DNA of 7,157 nt, from positions 1 through 7,157 of the forward strand of contig JAAZDZ010000043.1 of assembly GCA_012512545.1 (NCBI GenBank), in the 5' to 3' direction. Shown here in pieces: positions 1 to 5,184 of the stretch. Both the position numbers and the translations under genes were made by a program. The notes beneath the pieces were generated by a model. That model made no database searches, was not told where the DNA came from, and saw only the letters and a list, made by a program, of their open reading frames with translations. The DNA comes from Alcaligenaceae bacterium (GTDB lineage: Bacteria; Pseudomonadota; Gammaproteobacteria; Burkholderiales; Burkholderiaceae_B). Every line of letters starts with the position of its first letter. Positions within the stretch are counted from its first letter, which is position 1.

Positions 1-1
1 C

Positions 2-412
2 ATGGAAGATGGCAATTATGTAGAAGCCATTACCGGCATGCTCGATACTCGCGAGCCGGAATTCATCGAGTTTCCGTCCAATACTGAACTGGGTCTGGCG
101 CTGCAGCCTCGGGAATCCCTCGACGGCCTGCGCTGGTTTACGGGCGACTGGCTACGTTACGACGACATCGGCGGCCAGCTGGTGGTGTCGGATCTGCGCA
201 TGGGCATTGGCACTGGCCATTATTCGTTCCGTTTTCTGATTGGCGAACACGACTCTGAAACTGGCCAATGGCAGGCAGTGACGCCAACGCATTGGCAAGG
301 CGGCCCCGCCAGCCGCGACATGGCCGCCATGAAGACCACGCTGGCGCGGATCTGGCAAACGGGTTCTCCGTTGCCGCTGGCCGTGTGGAATCTGCGCATG
401 ACGATGCCATAG
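2..412 (+). CDS. Membrane-bound metal-dependent hydrolase, YbcI/YdjM type (C-terminal part, 5' truncated)
   Basis: The reading frame is open to the left edge, so the ATG at position 2 is probably internal; family members begin with a multi-spanning membrane domain carrying metal-ligand histidines, which would lie upstream. The 136 visible residues match the soluble C-terminal part of this family: 'LRWFTGDWLRYDD' (about residues 43-55), then 'LVVSDLRMGI' (60-69) and an 'YSFRFLIGE' strand (74-82), the usual W/F-tryptophan, D-L-R-M-G and F-R-F signature block. The tail after residue 85 is hydrophilic and less conserved. Family members are inner-membrane proteins annotated as predicted metal-dependent hydrolases (COG1988), with no well-defined substrate. 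The metal-binding residues themselves cannot be seen. The family call rests on recognised motifs, not on an alignment. Confidence 0.62.
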   Translation: MEDGNYVEAITGMLDTREPEFIEFPSNTELGLALQPRESLDGLRWFTGDWLRYDDIGGQLVVSDLRMGIGTGHYSFRFLIGEHDSETGQWQAVTPTHWQGGPASRDMAAMKTTLARIWQTGSPLPLAVWNLRMTMP

Positions 413-497
413 GGCTGCGACATCATGTTGCATACGCTTGCTGATTAACGCAGCCCGGTCATCGCTGCGTCATGTTCGCTGAGCATTATGACAGGCT

Positions 498-707
498 ATG
501 GAAAAGACCTTCTACGACACCGCCTCAGCACGCGCCATGCTTGAAAGAGCCAGGCAGGTTCTTGAGCTCACTCATTACGACTGGCGTCTGAACGAAGGCA
601 CGCAAAGCCGCCGTCGCAAAGCGTCGAAGGCGCATGCCCACCATGTGCCGTTCAACCATTCTGCTTATGGGCTGGCCCACGTGCAGCCCGGCAACGCCTT
701 CGCCTGA
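498..707 (+). CDS. Small hypothetical protein, 69 aa
   Basis: Not recognised. The product is basic and soluble-looking: an amphipathic N-terminal stretch (about residues 8-26, 'TASARAMLERARQVLEL') is followed by an Arg/Lys/His-rich segment (about 38-50). No signal peptide or membrane segment is visible. Third codon positions are mostly G or C, like the neighbouring genes. The stop codon sits one base from the stop of the convergent gene at 709-1056, the tight packing expected of two real genes. Against it, the upstream AGG lies only two bases from the ATG, so no proper ribosome binding site is seen, and the opposite strand also carries an open frame (525-770), which looks like a shadow. It could be spurious. 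Confidence 0.35.
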   Translation: MEKTFYDTASARAMLERARQVLELTHYDWRLNEGTQSRRRKASKAHAHHVPFNHSAYGLAHVQPGNAFA

Positions 708-708
708 T

Positions 709-1056
709 TCAGTCGTTATCATCAAGATGAAAAGCGTGCAGCACGCGATGCGCAATCGGCGCAAGCACAACCCCTAGCGTGGCCACAAAAACCAGACTGA
801 CATAGACGCCGTAGATCGCGAAGAACACCTTTCCGCTATAGGTTTGCGGCATGATGTAGGGGCCGATTCCTCCGACGATGAGTGCTGAATTGAGAAGGGC
901 GTCGTGCCAGTGAACGCCTTGTTCCAGCACCAGATGACCGACGACCCCGATCAGAACCGATGCAGTAATAAAAACCGTGGCCCAGACAAGATGCAGGACC
1001 ATGCGCCAGGCAAACTGGCGCCGATTGACCAGGGGGGCGCCACGCGATTCGTACAT
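709..1056 (-). CDS. Small integral membrane protein, ion-channel-like, 115 aa
   Basis: The sequence is strongly hydrophobic, with membrane segments at about residues 18-42 and 78-104 and a shorter hydrophobic, glycine-containing stretch between them at about 57-69 ('ALLNSALIVGGIGPYIM' region). The plan of helix, short re-entrant-like stretch and helix resembles the pore half of a two-TM potassium channel, but no TVGYG-type selectivity filter is present: the equivalent position reads GGIGP. The tail 'LAPIAHRVLHAFHLDD' recalls a family of small proteobacterial membrane proteins usually annotated as hypothetical or channel-like; this is from memory of the family. The ATG at 1056 is preceded by GAGG at good spacing. 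Function is unknown, and conduction is not claimed. Confidence 0.7.
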   Translation of the reverse strand: MYESRGAPLVNRRQFAWRMVLHLVWATVFITASVLIGVVGHLVLEQGVHWHDALLNSALIVGGIGPYIMPQTYSGKVFFAIYGVYVSLVFVATLGVVLAPIAHRVLHAFHLDDND

Positions 1057-1157
1057 AAAGCCTCACTCAGCAGACGGCTTCCACAAGCCAGAACCAGACA
1101 GCCCCCGGCACAGTTGCATACTGTAACGGCAAGGCGTCAGCCCCAGAAGTATAGATG

Positions 1158-1185
1158 TGAAAAGCGCCGGACGAACCGGCGCTTT
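1158..1185 (-). terminator. Rho-independent terminator of the HMA-protein gene
   Basis: A perfect 10-bp inverted repeat (AAAGCGCCGG at 1161-1170 and CCGGCGCTTT at 1176-1185) encloses a 5-nt loop. Read on the minus strand, the stem ends in TTTT (via the A-run at 1160-1163), about 45 nt past the stop of the gene at 1232-1486. On the plus strand the stem is followed only by ATTCTT, so minus-strand use fits best. It also insulates the membrane-protein gene at 709-1056 from read-through. Confidence 0.8.
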
Positions 1186-1231
1186 ATTCTTGGAGTGTGG
1201 GCTGAGGCATGTGCCTTGCCTGGTACGGACT

Positions 1232-1486
1232 TCAGCCGCCGCAGCCTCCGCAGCAGGCGCCGTCTTCGCCATGCACCGGCGCTGCAATGGCATAGCCCGC
1301 CTCTTCCACGGCCACTTTCAGGCGCTGCAGCGACACCGTTTCTTCATCATAGGTGACGGAAGCCTTGGCCTTGTCGAAAGAGACATCCGCGTCGTTCACG
1401 CCGTTGACAGACTTCAGGGCATCGGTGAGTTTGATGGCGCAGCCTTCATCCTTGAGGCCCGCGAGCTTAAGCATTCCAACCTGCAT
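1232..1486 (-). CDS. CopZ-like heavy-metal-associated (HMA) domain protein with altered metal site
   Basis: An 84-residue single HMA domain (about residues 3-67) with a short cysteine/glycine tail. HMA proteins of this size are cytosolic metallochaperones that carry Cu(I) or similar soft metals to P-type ATPases through a GMxCxxC loop. Here the loop reads G-L-K-D-E-G-C (residues 10-16): the second cysteine (C16) is kept but the first is aspartate (D13). The rest of the fold signature is intact ('KLTDALKSVNGV' helix 1, 'ADVSFDKAKASVTYDEE' strands, 'LKVAVEEAGY' helix 2). The tail ends CCGGCGG, giving three more cysteines (C78, C79, C82), which could restore a thiol site. The start is well supported by AAGGA about 6 nt upstream. 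The gene has its own promoter and terminator, with no metal ATPase or MerR-type regulator in view. The metal is unknown and may not be copper. Confidence 0.85.
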   Translation of the reverse strand: MQVGMLKLAGLKDEGCAIKLTDALKSVNGVNDADVSFDKAKASVTYDEETVSLQRLKVAVEEAGYAIAAPVHGEDGACCGGCGG

Positions 1487-1544
1487 CTTGCTTCCTTTTC
1501 CAGTGGGTAATGGTACGCGGGAGCAGCCCCGCCCTTAAAGATGC

Positions 1545-1573
1545 ATATTAAATACACCTTTAGGCTTATGCAA
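1545..1573 (-). promoter_or_regulatory. Sigma70-type promoter for the HMA-protein gene
   Basis: On the minus strand, TTGCAT (1568-1573) and TAATAT (1545-1550) are separated by exactly 17 nt, close to consensus at both boxes. The -10 lies about 60 nt from the ATG at 1486. Between them the leader can form only a weak 5-bp hairpin (GCGGG/CCCGC, around 1518-1533). The normal 17-nt spacer argues against the 19-20-nt spacer used by CueR/MerR-type metal activators, so expression looks constitutive or repressor-controlled. Confidence 0.6.
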
Positions 1574-1662
1574 GGGGAAACAGGACAAAAACGCTGAAAG
1601 CTTGTTCTAGCTCAAGTCTGGGAGAAGCAAGAAGGCCGCCTGGCGACTGGCCGGTGGGGAAA

Positions 1663-2130
1663 TCACCCCCAGCGGAACATGGAGAAAGCAAGGCCGGGGC
1701 TGAAAGCCAGGACAAGCCCCGCCAGCAAGGTGCCGCCAGAGGCCAGCAGCAAGGCGCTGCGCCATGAATGGCGGCGGTCGCCCAGAACGGTAACGAATAC
1801 CAGCGCAAAAACCGCCGGAAGCATGCCGCCGTATTTGCTCAGCAGCAAAAATGCGAAGACGCCGCTGACAACACCGCAACTTCCCCGCCACTTGGATACG
1901 CCGATATCAATGCCATCTTCTTCGTCTGGCGAAAGCCTGGAGTCAAACAGCCACAGAATACCTATCAGCATCAGCACCGAACCCAGCACCACCGGCAGCA
2001 CACCGGCACCCATGCCGGAAATCCTGCTGACCGAACTGGCGCTGACCTGCAGGACCGCCGCCAGACCGAGCAGACACAGCAGCCCGGAAGCAAGGACATC
2101 CCTTTTGTTGATACTGACCTTGAAGCGCAT
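1663..2130 (-). CDS. tctB: TctB-family small membrane subunit of tripartite tricarboxylate transporter (copy 2)
   Basis: A 155-residue DUF1468/TctB protein, the small four-helix subunit that partners TctA in a proton- or sodium-driven carboxylate importer. Hydrophobic segments lie at about residues 13-30, 40-62, 84-98 and 103-142 (the last long enough for two spans), with an acidic cytosolic-type loop at 69-75. It aligns end to end with the other TctB (3787-4257) with one gap and about half the residues identical by eye, including 'ASGLL', 'KYGG/EYGG', 'LGDR.HS' and the C-terminal 'MFRWG'. The usual MGPGFFP motif is changed to MGAGVLP (40-46). An in-frame ATG exists upstream at 2202, but the start at 2130 is chosen because it gives the same N-terminus as the paralogue and has GGAGGG 6 nt upstream. 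It is last in the transcription order, separated from tctA by 108 nt that hold its own promoter. Confidence 0.88.
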   Translation of the reverse strand: MRFKVSINKRDVLASGLLCLLGLAAVLQVSASSVSRISGMGAGVLPVVLGSVLMLIGILWLFDSRLSPDEEDGIDIGVSKWRGSCGVVSGVFAFLLLSKYGGMLPAVFALVFVTVLGDRRHSWRSALLLASGGTLLAGLVLAFSPGLAFSMFRWG

Positions 2131-2161
2131 GTCTACCCTCCAACAGCTTGGGCCTGTGCCC

Positions 2162-2180
2162 GCGCCCGCATGCGGAGCGC
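2162..2180 (-). other. GC-rich hairpin in the tctB2 leader
   Basis: GCGCCCG and CGG-A-GCGC pair around a CATG loop, giving 7 bp with one bulged base, centred on the perfect palindrome CCGCATGCGG (2166-2175). It lies between the tctB2 -10 box and its ribosome binding site, and also downstream of the tctA stop. There is no U-run after it, so it is not a standard terminator. It could protect the 3' end of tctA mRNA or structure the tctB2 leader. Confidence 0.35.
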
Positions 2181-2209
2181 TGACACAAGCCTTTGAAAGC
2201 ATTAAGGAA

Positions 2210-2265
2210 ATAGTAAGGCGAAAACCCTTATCGGAACATTACCGCTGCATTACCGTTTGCGAATG
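2210..2265 (-). promoter_or_regulatory. Putative operator plus promoter of tctB2 (copy B of the shared motif)
   Basis: On the plus strand, 2237-2265 reads CATTAC, 5 nt, CATTACC, G, TTTG, 2 nt, AATG. On the minus strand this is GTAATG-N5-GTAATG preceded by a CATT arm. Exactly 21 nt further in the direction of tctB2 is TACTAT (minus strand, 2210-2215), a good -10. The hexamer 17 nt upstream of it is TGTTCC, a poor -35, as expected for an activator-dependent promoter. The same arrangement with the same spacing occurs upstream of tctB1 (4333-4388): 22 of 29 motif positions match. Direct 6-bp half-sites at 11-bp period are typical of OmpR-family regulators, so the adjacent response regulator is the candidate binder (inference). 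The motif overlaps the last eight codons and stop of tctA. Confidence 0.6.
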
Positions 2266-3783
2266 TTTCATATTTTCGGGTGTTTCGGCCTTGCGCTTGC
2301 TGGCGCTGCGCCATGAGGAATAAACCAGACCGACGATGAGCAGCACCGCCGCCGATACGAACGCCAGGCTGATGGGCCTTTCAATGAACACCATGGCGTC
2401 GCCACGCGACAGCAGCAGAGCCCGGCGGAAGTTTTCCTCGACCATCGGCCCCAGGACAAAACCCAGCAACAGCGGCGCCGCCTCGAACCTCAAGCGCATG
2501 AACAGGTAGCCGATCACGCCGAACAACAGAACCATCCAGACATCAAACAAGTTGTTGTTCGTGCTGTAAACCCCGACGCACACAAAGAACAAAGCAGCCG
2601 GATACAAGAACCTGAACGGCACCGACAGCATGCGCACCCACATTCCGATCAAGGGCAGGTTGAGAATCAGCAGCAGTATGTTGCCCACCCAGAAGCTTGC
2701 GATCAGGCCCCAGAACATGTCTGAATGTTCCACAACCATTTGCGGCCCGGGCTGAATGCCGTGGATGATGAGAGCGCCCAGCATCAGCGCCATCACCGGG
2801 TCGCCAGGGATTCCCAGGCTGAGCGTCGGGATGAAACTGGTCTGGGTCGAGGCGCTGGTGGCGGCTTCAGGCGAAGCAATGCCTTCAATGGCGCCCCTTC
2901 CAAAACGTTCCGGCTTCTTTGCCACTTTCTTTTCGGTCGCGTAGGCAATGAAAGAAGCAATGGTCGGGCCAGTGCCAGGCAGGATGCCGAATGCAGCGCC
3001 AATGGCCGTGCCCCGCACCAGTGCGCCGCGCGACTGCTTGATATCGCCCTTCTGCGGGCGCAGTGAGCGGGACGAAACATGCGCCAGGGCCTGGCCGCCA
3101 CCCCCAACACGGTTGATGTTCTTGAGGAAGTCGGCGATGCCAAACAACCCCATGGCCAGCGCGACAATCTGCAAACCATCCTGCAATTCTGGAATGCCAA
3201 AATCAAACCGCGCAACGCCACTGTTGACGTCGGTGCCGACCACACCGAGAACCAGGCCCACCACGACCATGGCCACGCCCTTGATGGCCGAACCCCGGGC
3301 CAATGTTGCTCCTGCCAGGAGGCCGAGCACCATCATCGAGAAATATTCGGCCGGCCCGAACTTGAACGCGACATCCACCAGCAGGGGCGAAAACAGAATC
3401 ATGGCCAGAATACCGATGGTCGCGCCAAAGAAGGACGACAGCATCAGCATGAACAAGGCTGAGCCAGCCTTGCCGCTACGCGCCAGAGGGTTGCCATCCA
3501 GACATGCGACAGCATGAGACGCGGTTCCCGGCAGATTCAGCATAATCGAGGTAATACCGCCTCCATATTGCGAACCATAATAAATTCCGGCCAGCATAAT
3601 CAGAGCCGCCGTCGGCGTCATCGTATAAGTGAGCGGCAGCAAAATCGAAATGGACGCCAGAACGCCCATTCCCGGCAATACCCCGATCAGGTTCCCCATG
3701 AATACGCCGAACACGGCCCACATGAGATTTTCCAGTTGAAATGCAACTGAAAAACCCTGCATCAGATTAGAAAGGATATCCAT
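2239..3783 (-). CDS. tctA: TctA-family large membrane subunit of tripartite tricarboxylate transporter
   Basis: A 514-residue protein, normal length for TctA, with about a dozen hydrophobic spans. It is the translocating subunit that imports carboxylates delivered by a periplasmic TctC protein, together with TctB. The two pseudo-repeat halves are visible: 'GVLPGMGVLASISILLPL' (34-51) with 'IYYGSQYGGGITSI' (67-80) and 'NLPGTASHAVACLDG' (83-97) in the first, and 'GILPGTGPTIASFIA' (266-280), 'GIASPEAA' (301-308) and 'SLGIPGDPVMALMLGA' (322-337) with 'HGIQPGPQ' (341-348) in the second. The segment after PEAA reads T-S-A-S-T-Q-T where relatives usually have N-N-A (from memory). The gene starts 3 nt after the tctB1 stop, with GGGG just upstream, so the two are translationally linked. 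Its last residues (507-514) and stop lie within the putative tctB2 operator. The substrate cannot be read from sequence. Confidence 0.95.
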   Translation of the reverse strand: MDILSNLMQGFSVAFQLENLMWAVFGVFMGNLIGVLPGMGVLASISILLPLTYTMTPTAALIMLAGIYYGSQYGGGITSIMLNLPGTASHAVACLDGNPLARSGKAGSALFMLMLSSFFGATIGILAMILFSPLLVDVAFKFGPAEYFSMMVLGLLAGATLARGSAIKGVAMVVVGLVLGVVGTDVNSGVARFDFGIPELQDGLQIVALAMGLFGIADFLKNINRVGGGGQALAHVSSRSLRPQKGDIKQSRGALVRGTAIGAAFGILPGTGPTIASFIAYATEKKVAKKPERFGRGAIEGIASPEAATSASTQTSFIPTLSLGIPGDPVMALMLGALIIHGIQPGPQMVVEHSDMFWGLIASFWVGNILLLILNLPLIGMWVRMLSVPFRFLYPAALFFVCVGVYSTNNNLFDVWMVLLFGVIGYLFMRLRFEAAPLLLGFVLGPMVEENFRRALLLSRGDAMVFIERPISLAFVSAAVLLIVGLVYSSWRSASKRKAETPENMKHSQTVMQR

Positions 3784-3786
3784 CCA

Positions 3787-4257
3787 TCAACCCCAACGAA
3801 ACATGGGAAACTGCAACTCCAGCCCCCAGGAAAAAATAAGCACGCCCAGCACAGTTACAAATCCGGCCAATAACAATGCACTGAGCAGACTGTGATTTCT
3901 ATCGCCAAGAGCTGAAATAAAAACAAGCGCGAAGGTCGCCGGCACCAGGCCGCCATATTCCCCCAGAACAATGAAGGCCAGAACGCCACCTACGATGGCT
4001 ATCCAGCCCCGCCACTGGGAAGGCCCGGAGAAATCCTCTTCATCCTCGTCCTTGGTGGAAAGCCCTGTCGCAAACAGGCACAGCGCACCCAAGAACATCA
4101 GCAGCACGCCCAGCATGACGGGAAAAAACCCCGGCCCCATTCTGGCCATTGTGCCGATGGTGTATGTGCTTCCTTTGAGCATCACACCCAGACCCAATAG
4201 GATTAATAATCCCGAGGCCAATGCCTCGCGATTATTGATATTGAACTTGAGACGCAT
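3787..4257 (-). CDS. tctB: TctB-family small membrane subunit of tripartite tricarboxylate transporter (copy 1)
   Basis: A 156-residue DUF1468/TctB protein and the likely primary partner of the TctA encoded 3 nt downstream. Hydrophobic segments lie at about residues 13-28, 42-64, 84-98 and 103-144. The conserved 'MGPGFFP' motif (40-46) is intact, followed by an acidic loop 'KDEDEED' (69-75), 'EYGGLVPATFALVF' (100-113) and C-terminal 'MFRWG'. The ATG at 4257 has an excellent ribosome binding site (GGAGG, 6 nt upstream). It is the first gene of the minus-strand cluster and diverges from the response-regulator gene across a 222-nt intergenic region with a putative operator. No tctC lies at the usual position next to it. 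Confidence 0.93.
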   Translation of the reverse strand: MRLKFNINNREALASGLLILLGLGVMLKGSTYTIGTMARMGPGFFPVMLGVLLMFLGALCLFATGLSTKDEDEEDFSGPSQWRGWIAIVGGVLAFIVLGEYGGLVPATFALVFISALGDRNHSLLSALLLAGFVTVLGVLIFSWGLELQFPMFRWG

Positions 4258-4332
4258 ACATCTCCTCCCGCTGCATTAGTCAGACGTGGATAAGCCTCCG
4301 TCTTGTGCGGAAAAGGCCATCCGAGAGGAGGA

Positions 4333-4388
4333 ATATTAGGGCAGAAGCAAGCCCCCAAACATTACGCCCACATTACCATTTGGCAATG
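4333..4388 (-). promoter_or_regulatory. Putative operator plus promoter of tctB1-tctA (copy A of the shared motif)
   Basis: Plus-strand positions 4360-4388 read CATTAC, 5 nt, CATTACC, A, TTTG, 2 nt, AATG; on the minus strand GTAATG-N5-GTAATG with a CATT arm. The part at 4371-4388 is also an 18-bp imperfect palindrome (7 of 9 pairs). Exactly 21 nt beyond, towards tctB1, is TAATAT (minus strand, 4333-4338), 75 nt from the ATG at 4257. The -35 position at 17-nt spacing is TGTTTG, non-consensus, pointing to an activator. The same motif and spacing lie upstream of tctB2 (2210-2265). Because the site is in the divergent region, it could also influence the regulator gene at 4480. Direct half-sites at 11-bp period suit an OmpR-type regulator, while the dyad also allows a LysR- or GntR-like binder. 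Confidence 0.62.
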
Positions 4389-4415
4389 ATTAAAAACCGC
4401 AAACCCATATAGAAT
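4387..4415 (+). promoter_or_regulatory. Weak candidate promoter for the response-regulator gene
   Basis: TAGAAT (4410-4415) matches the -10 consensus at five of six bases. The hexamer 17 nt upstream, TGATTA (4387-4392), is a poor -35 and overlaps the end of the putative operator at 4360-4388. If used, transcription would begin about 58 nt before the ATG at 4480, and a protein on the operator would affect it (autoregulation is possible). No better candidate was seen in 4389-4479. Confidence 0.25.
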
Positions 4416-4479
4416 GGAACACAAGCTATTCACCCTTGCAGGATATTAAGCAGTTTGATTATCCTCACTTGAATTGAAT

Positions 4480-5172
4480 ATGTGGCACTGCCTGATTATC
4501 GAAGACGATTCCGAAAACGCCCGTTATATAGCCAAAGGTTTGAGCGAACTTGGCCACACAAGCGTTATCTGCCACGACAGCATGCAAGGCTTGCAGCGCG
4601 CCATGGATTCTTCCTGGGATGTCATCATTCTGGATCGCATGCTGCCCAACGGCGTAGACGGTCTTACCATTCTTTCCACCCTGCGCGGCCTGGGCCAGCG
4701 CACGCCCGTCCTGGTGCTCAGCGCCCTGAGCGGAACTGACGAAAAGGTCAGCGGCCTGAACGCCGGTGGCGACGATTACCTCATAAAGCCTTTTTCTTTT
4801 TCTGAACTTGTGGCCCGCCTGAACGCCCTGATACGCCGCTCTCAGGCCGACACCGTGCAGCGGCGCCTGCAGGTGGGCGACCTGGTGGCCTATCTGGACA
4901 GCGGCAAGGTGGAACGGGACGGGAAACCCATTGCCCTGCAGCCGCGCGAACTCAGACTGCTGACGTATCTCATGCTGAATGCTCACAACACGGTGACCCG
5001 CACCATGCTGCTGGAGCATGTCTGGGACTACCGCTTCGACCCCCAATCCAATGTCATTGATGTGCAGATCAGCCGTCTGCGCCGTAAAGTCGATGGCGAC
5101 CACGCCGCCCCTCTGATACACACTGTCCGGGGCGCAGGCTATACCTTGTCCGACCGCACGCCTTCTGCCTGA
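4480..5172 (+). CDS. OmpR-family response regulator
   Basis: A 230-residue regulator with a receiver domain (about 1-118) and a winged-helix DNA-binding domain (about 128-226). Receiver residues are all present, numbered from this ATG: acidic pair D9/D10 after 'LIIE', phospho-acceptor D52 in 'ILDRMLP', S81 in 'VLSA', and K103 in 'IKPF'. The C-terminal domain shows 'LQPRELRLLTYLMLN', the recognition-helix region 'SNVIDVQISRLRRKVD' and the wing 'IHTVRGAGY'. A TTG six bases upstream (4474) could serve as start; ATG is preferred because neither has a visible Shine-Dalgarno sequence and the family begins close to the first strand. It is followed after 12 nt by the cognate kinase and is divergent from tctB1-tctA, the position tctD holds in the Salmonella tct locus, although its sequence does not look specifically TctD-like. 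It is likely to control the transporter (inference). Confidence 0.93.
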   Translation: MWHCLIIEDDSENARYIAKGLSELGHTSVICHDSMQGLQRAMDSSWDVIILDRMLPNGVDGLTILSTLRGLGQRTPVLVLSALSGTDEKVSGLNAGGDDYLIKPFSFSELVARLNALIRRSQADTVQRRLQVGDLVAYLDSGKVERDGKPIALQPRELRLLTYLMLNAHNTVTRTMLLEHVWDYRFDPQSNVIDVQISRLRRKVDGDHAAPLIHTVRGAGYTLSDRTPSA

Positions 5173-5184
5173 TCGCTTCCCGCC

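Noticed and set aside
28..34. CATTACC within the hydrolase gene
   Set aside because: A single half-site in coding sequence without a partner repeat or following -10 box.
525..770. 81-residue open frame on the minus strand
   Set aside because: It overlaps both the 69-residue ORF and the end of the membrane-protein gene, has no recognisable domain, and looks like a shadow frame.
904..1356. 150-residue open frame on the plus strand
   Set aside because: It crosses a membrane-protein gene, a terminator and an HMA gene on the other strand; composition is Arg/Gln/Pro-rich, as in shadow frames of GC-rich genes.
1506..1511. Single GTAATG upstream of the HMA-protein gene as a third regulator site
   Set aside because: There is no second half-site 11 bp away, no CATT arm, and it is on the other strand relative to that gene; a lone hexamer is expected by chance.
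1557..1575. CCTT...AAGG dyad near the HMA-protein promoter as a CueR/MerR operator
   Set aside because: The dyad spans the -35 rather than lying between -35 and -10, the arms are only 4 bp, and the promoter spacer is 17 nt, not the 19-20 nt used by MerR-type activators.
1574..1662. Terminator after tctB2
   Set aside because: Only short pairings (CTTG/CAAG, GCC/GGC) near a T5 run are present on the minus strand; no stem is strong enough to call.
2131..2202. Longer tctB2 start at 2202 (24 extra residues)
   Set aside because: The extra residues have no match in the paralogue, which begins exactly at the 2130 ATG, and the 2130 ATG has a strong ribosome binding site; the region is better explained as leader with a hairpin.
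4465..5121. 218-residue open frame opposite the response regulator
   Set aside because: It is a complete antisense shadow of a clear OmpR-type gene; the His/Gln/Val-rich composition is artefactual.
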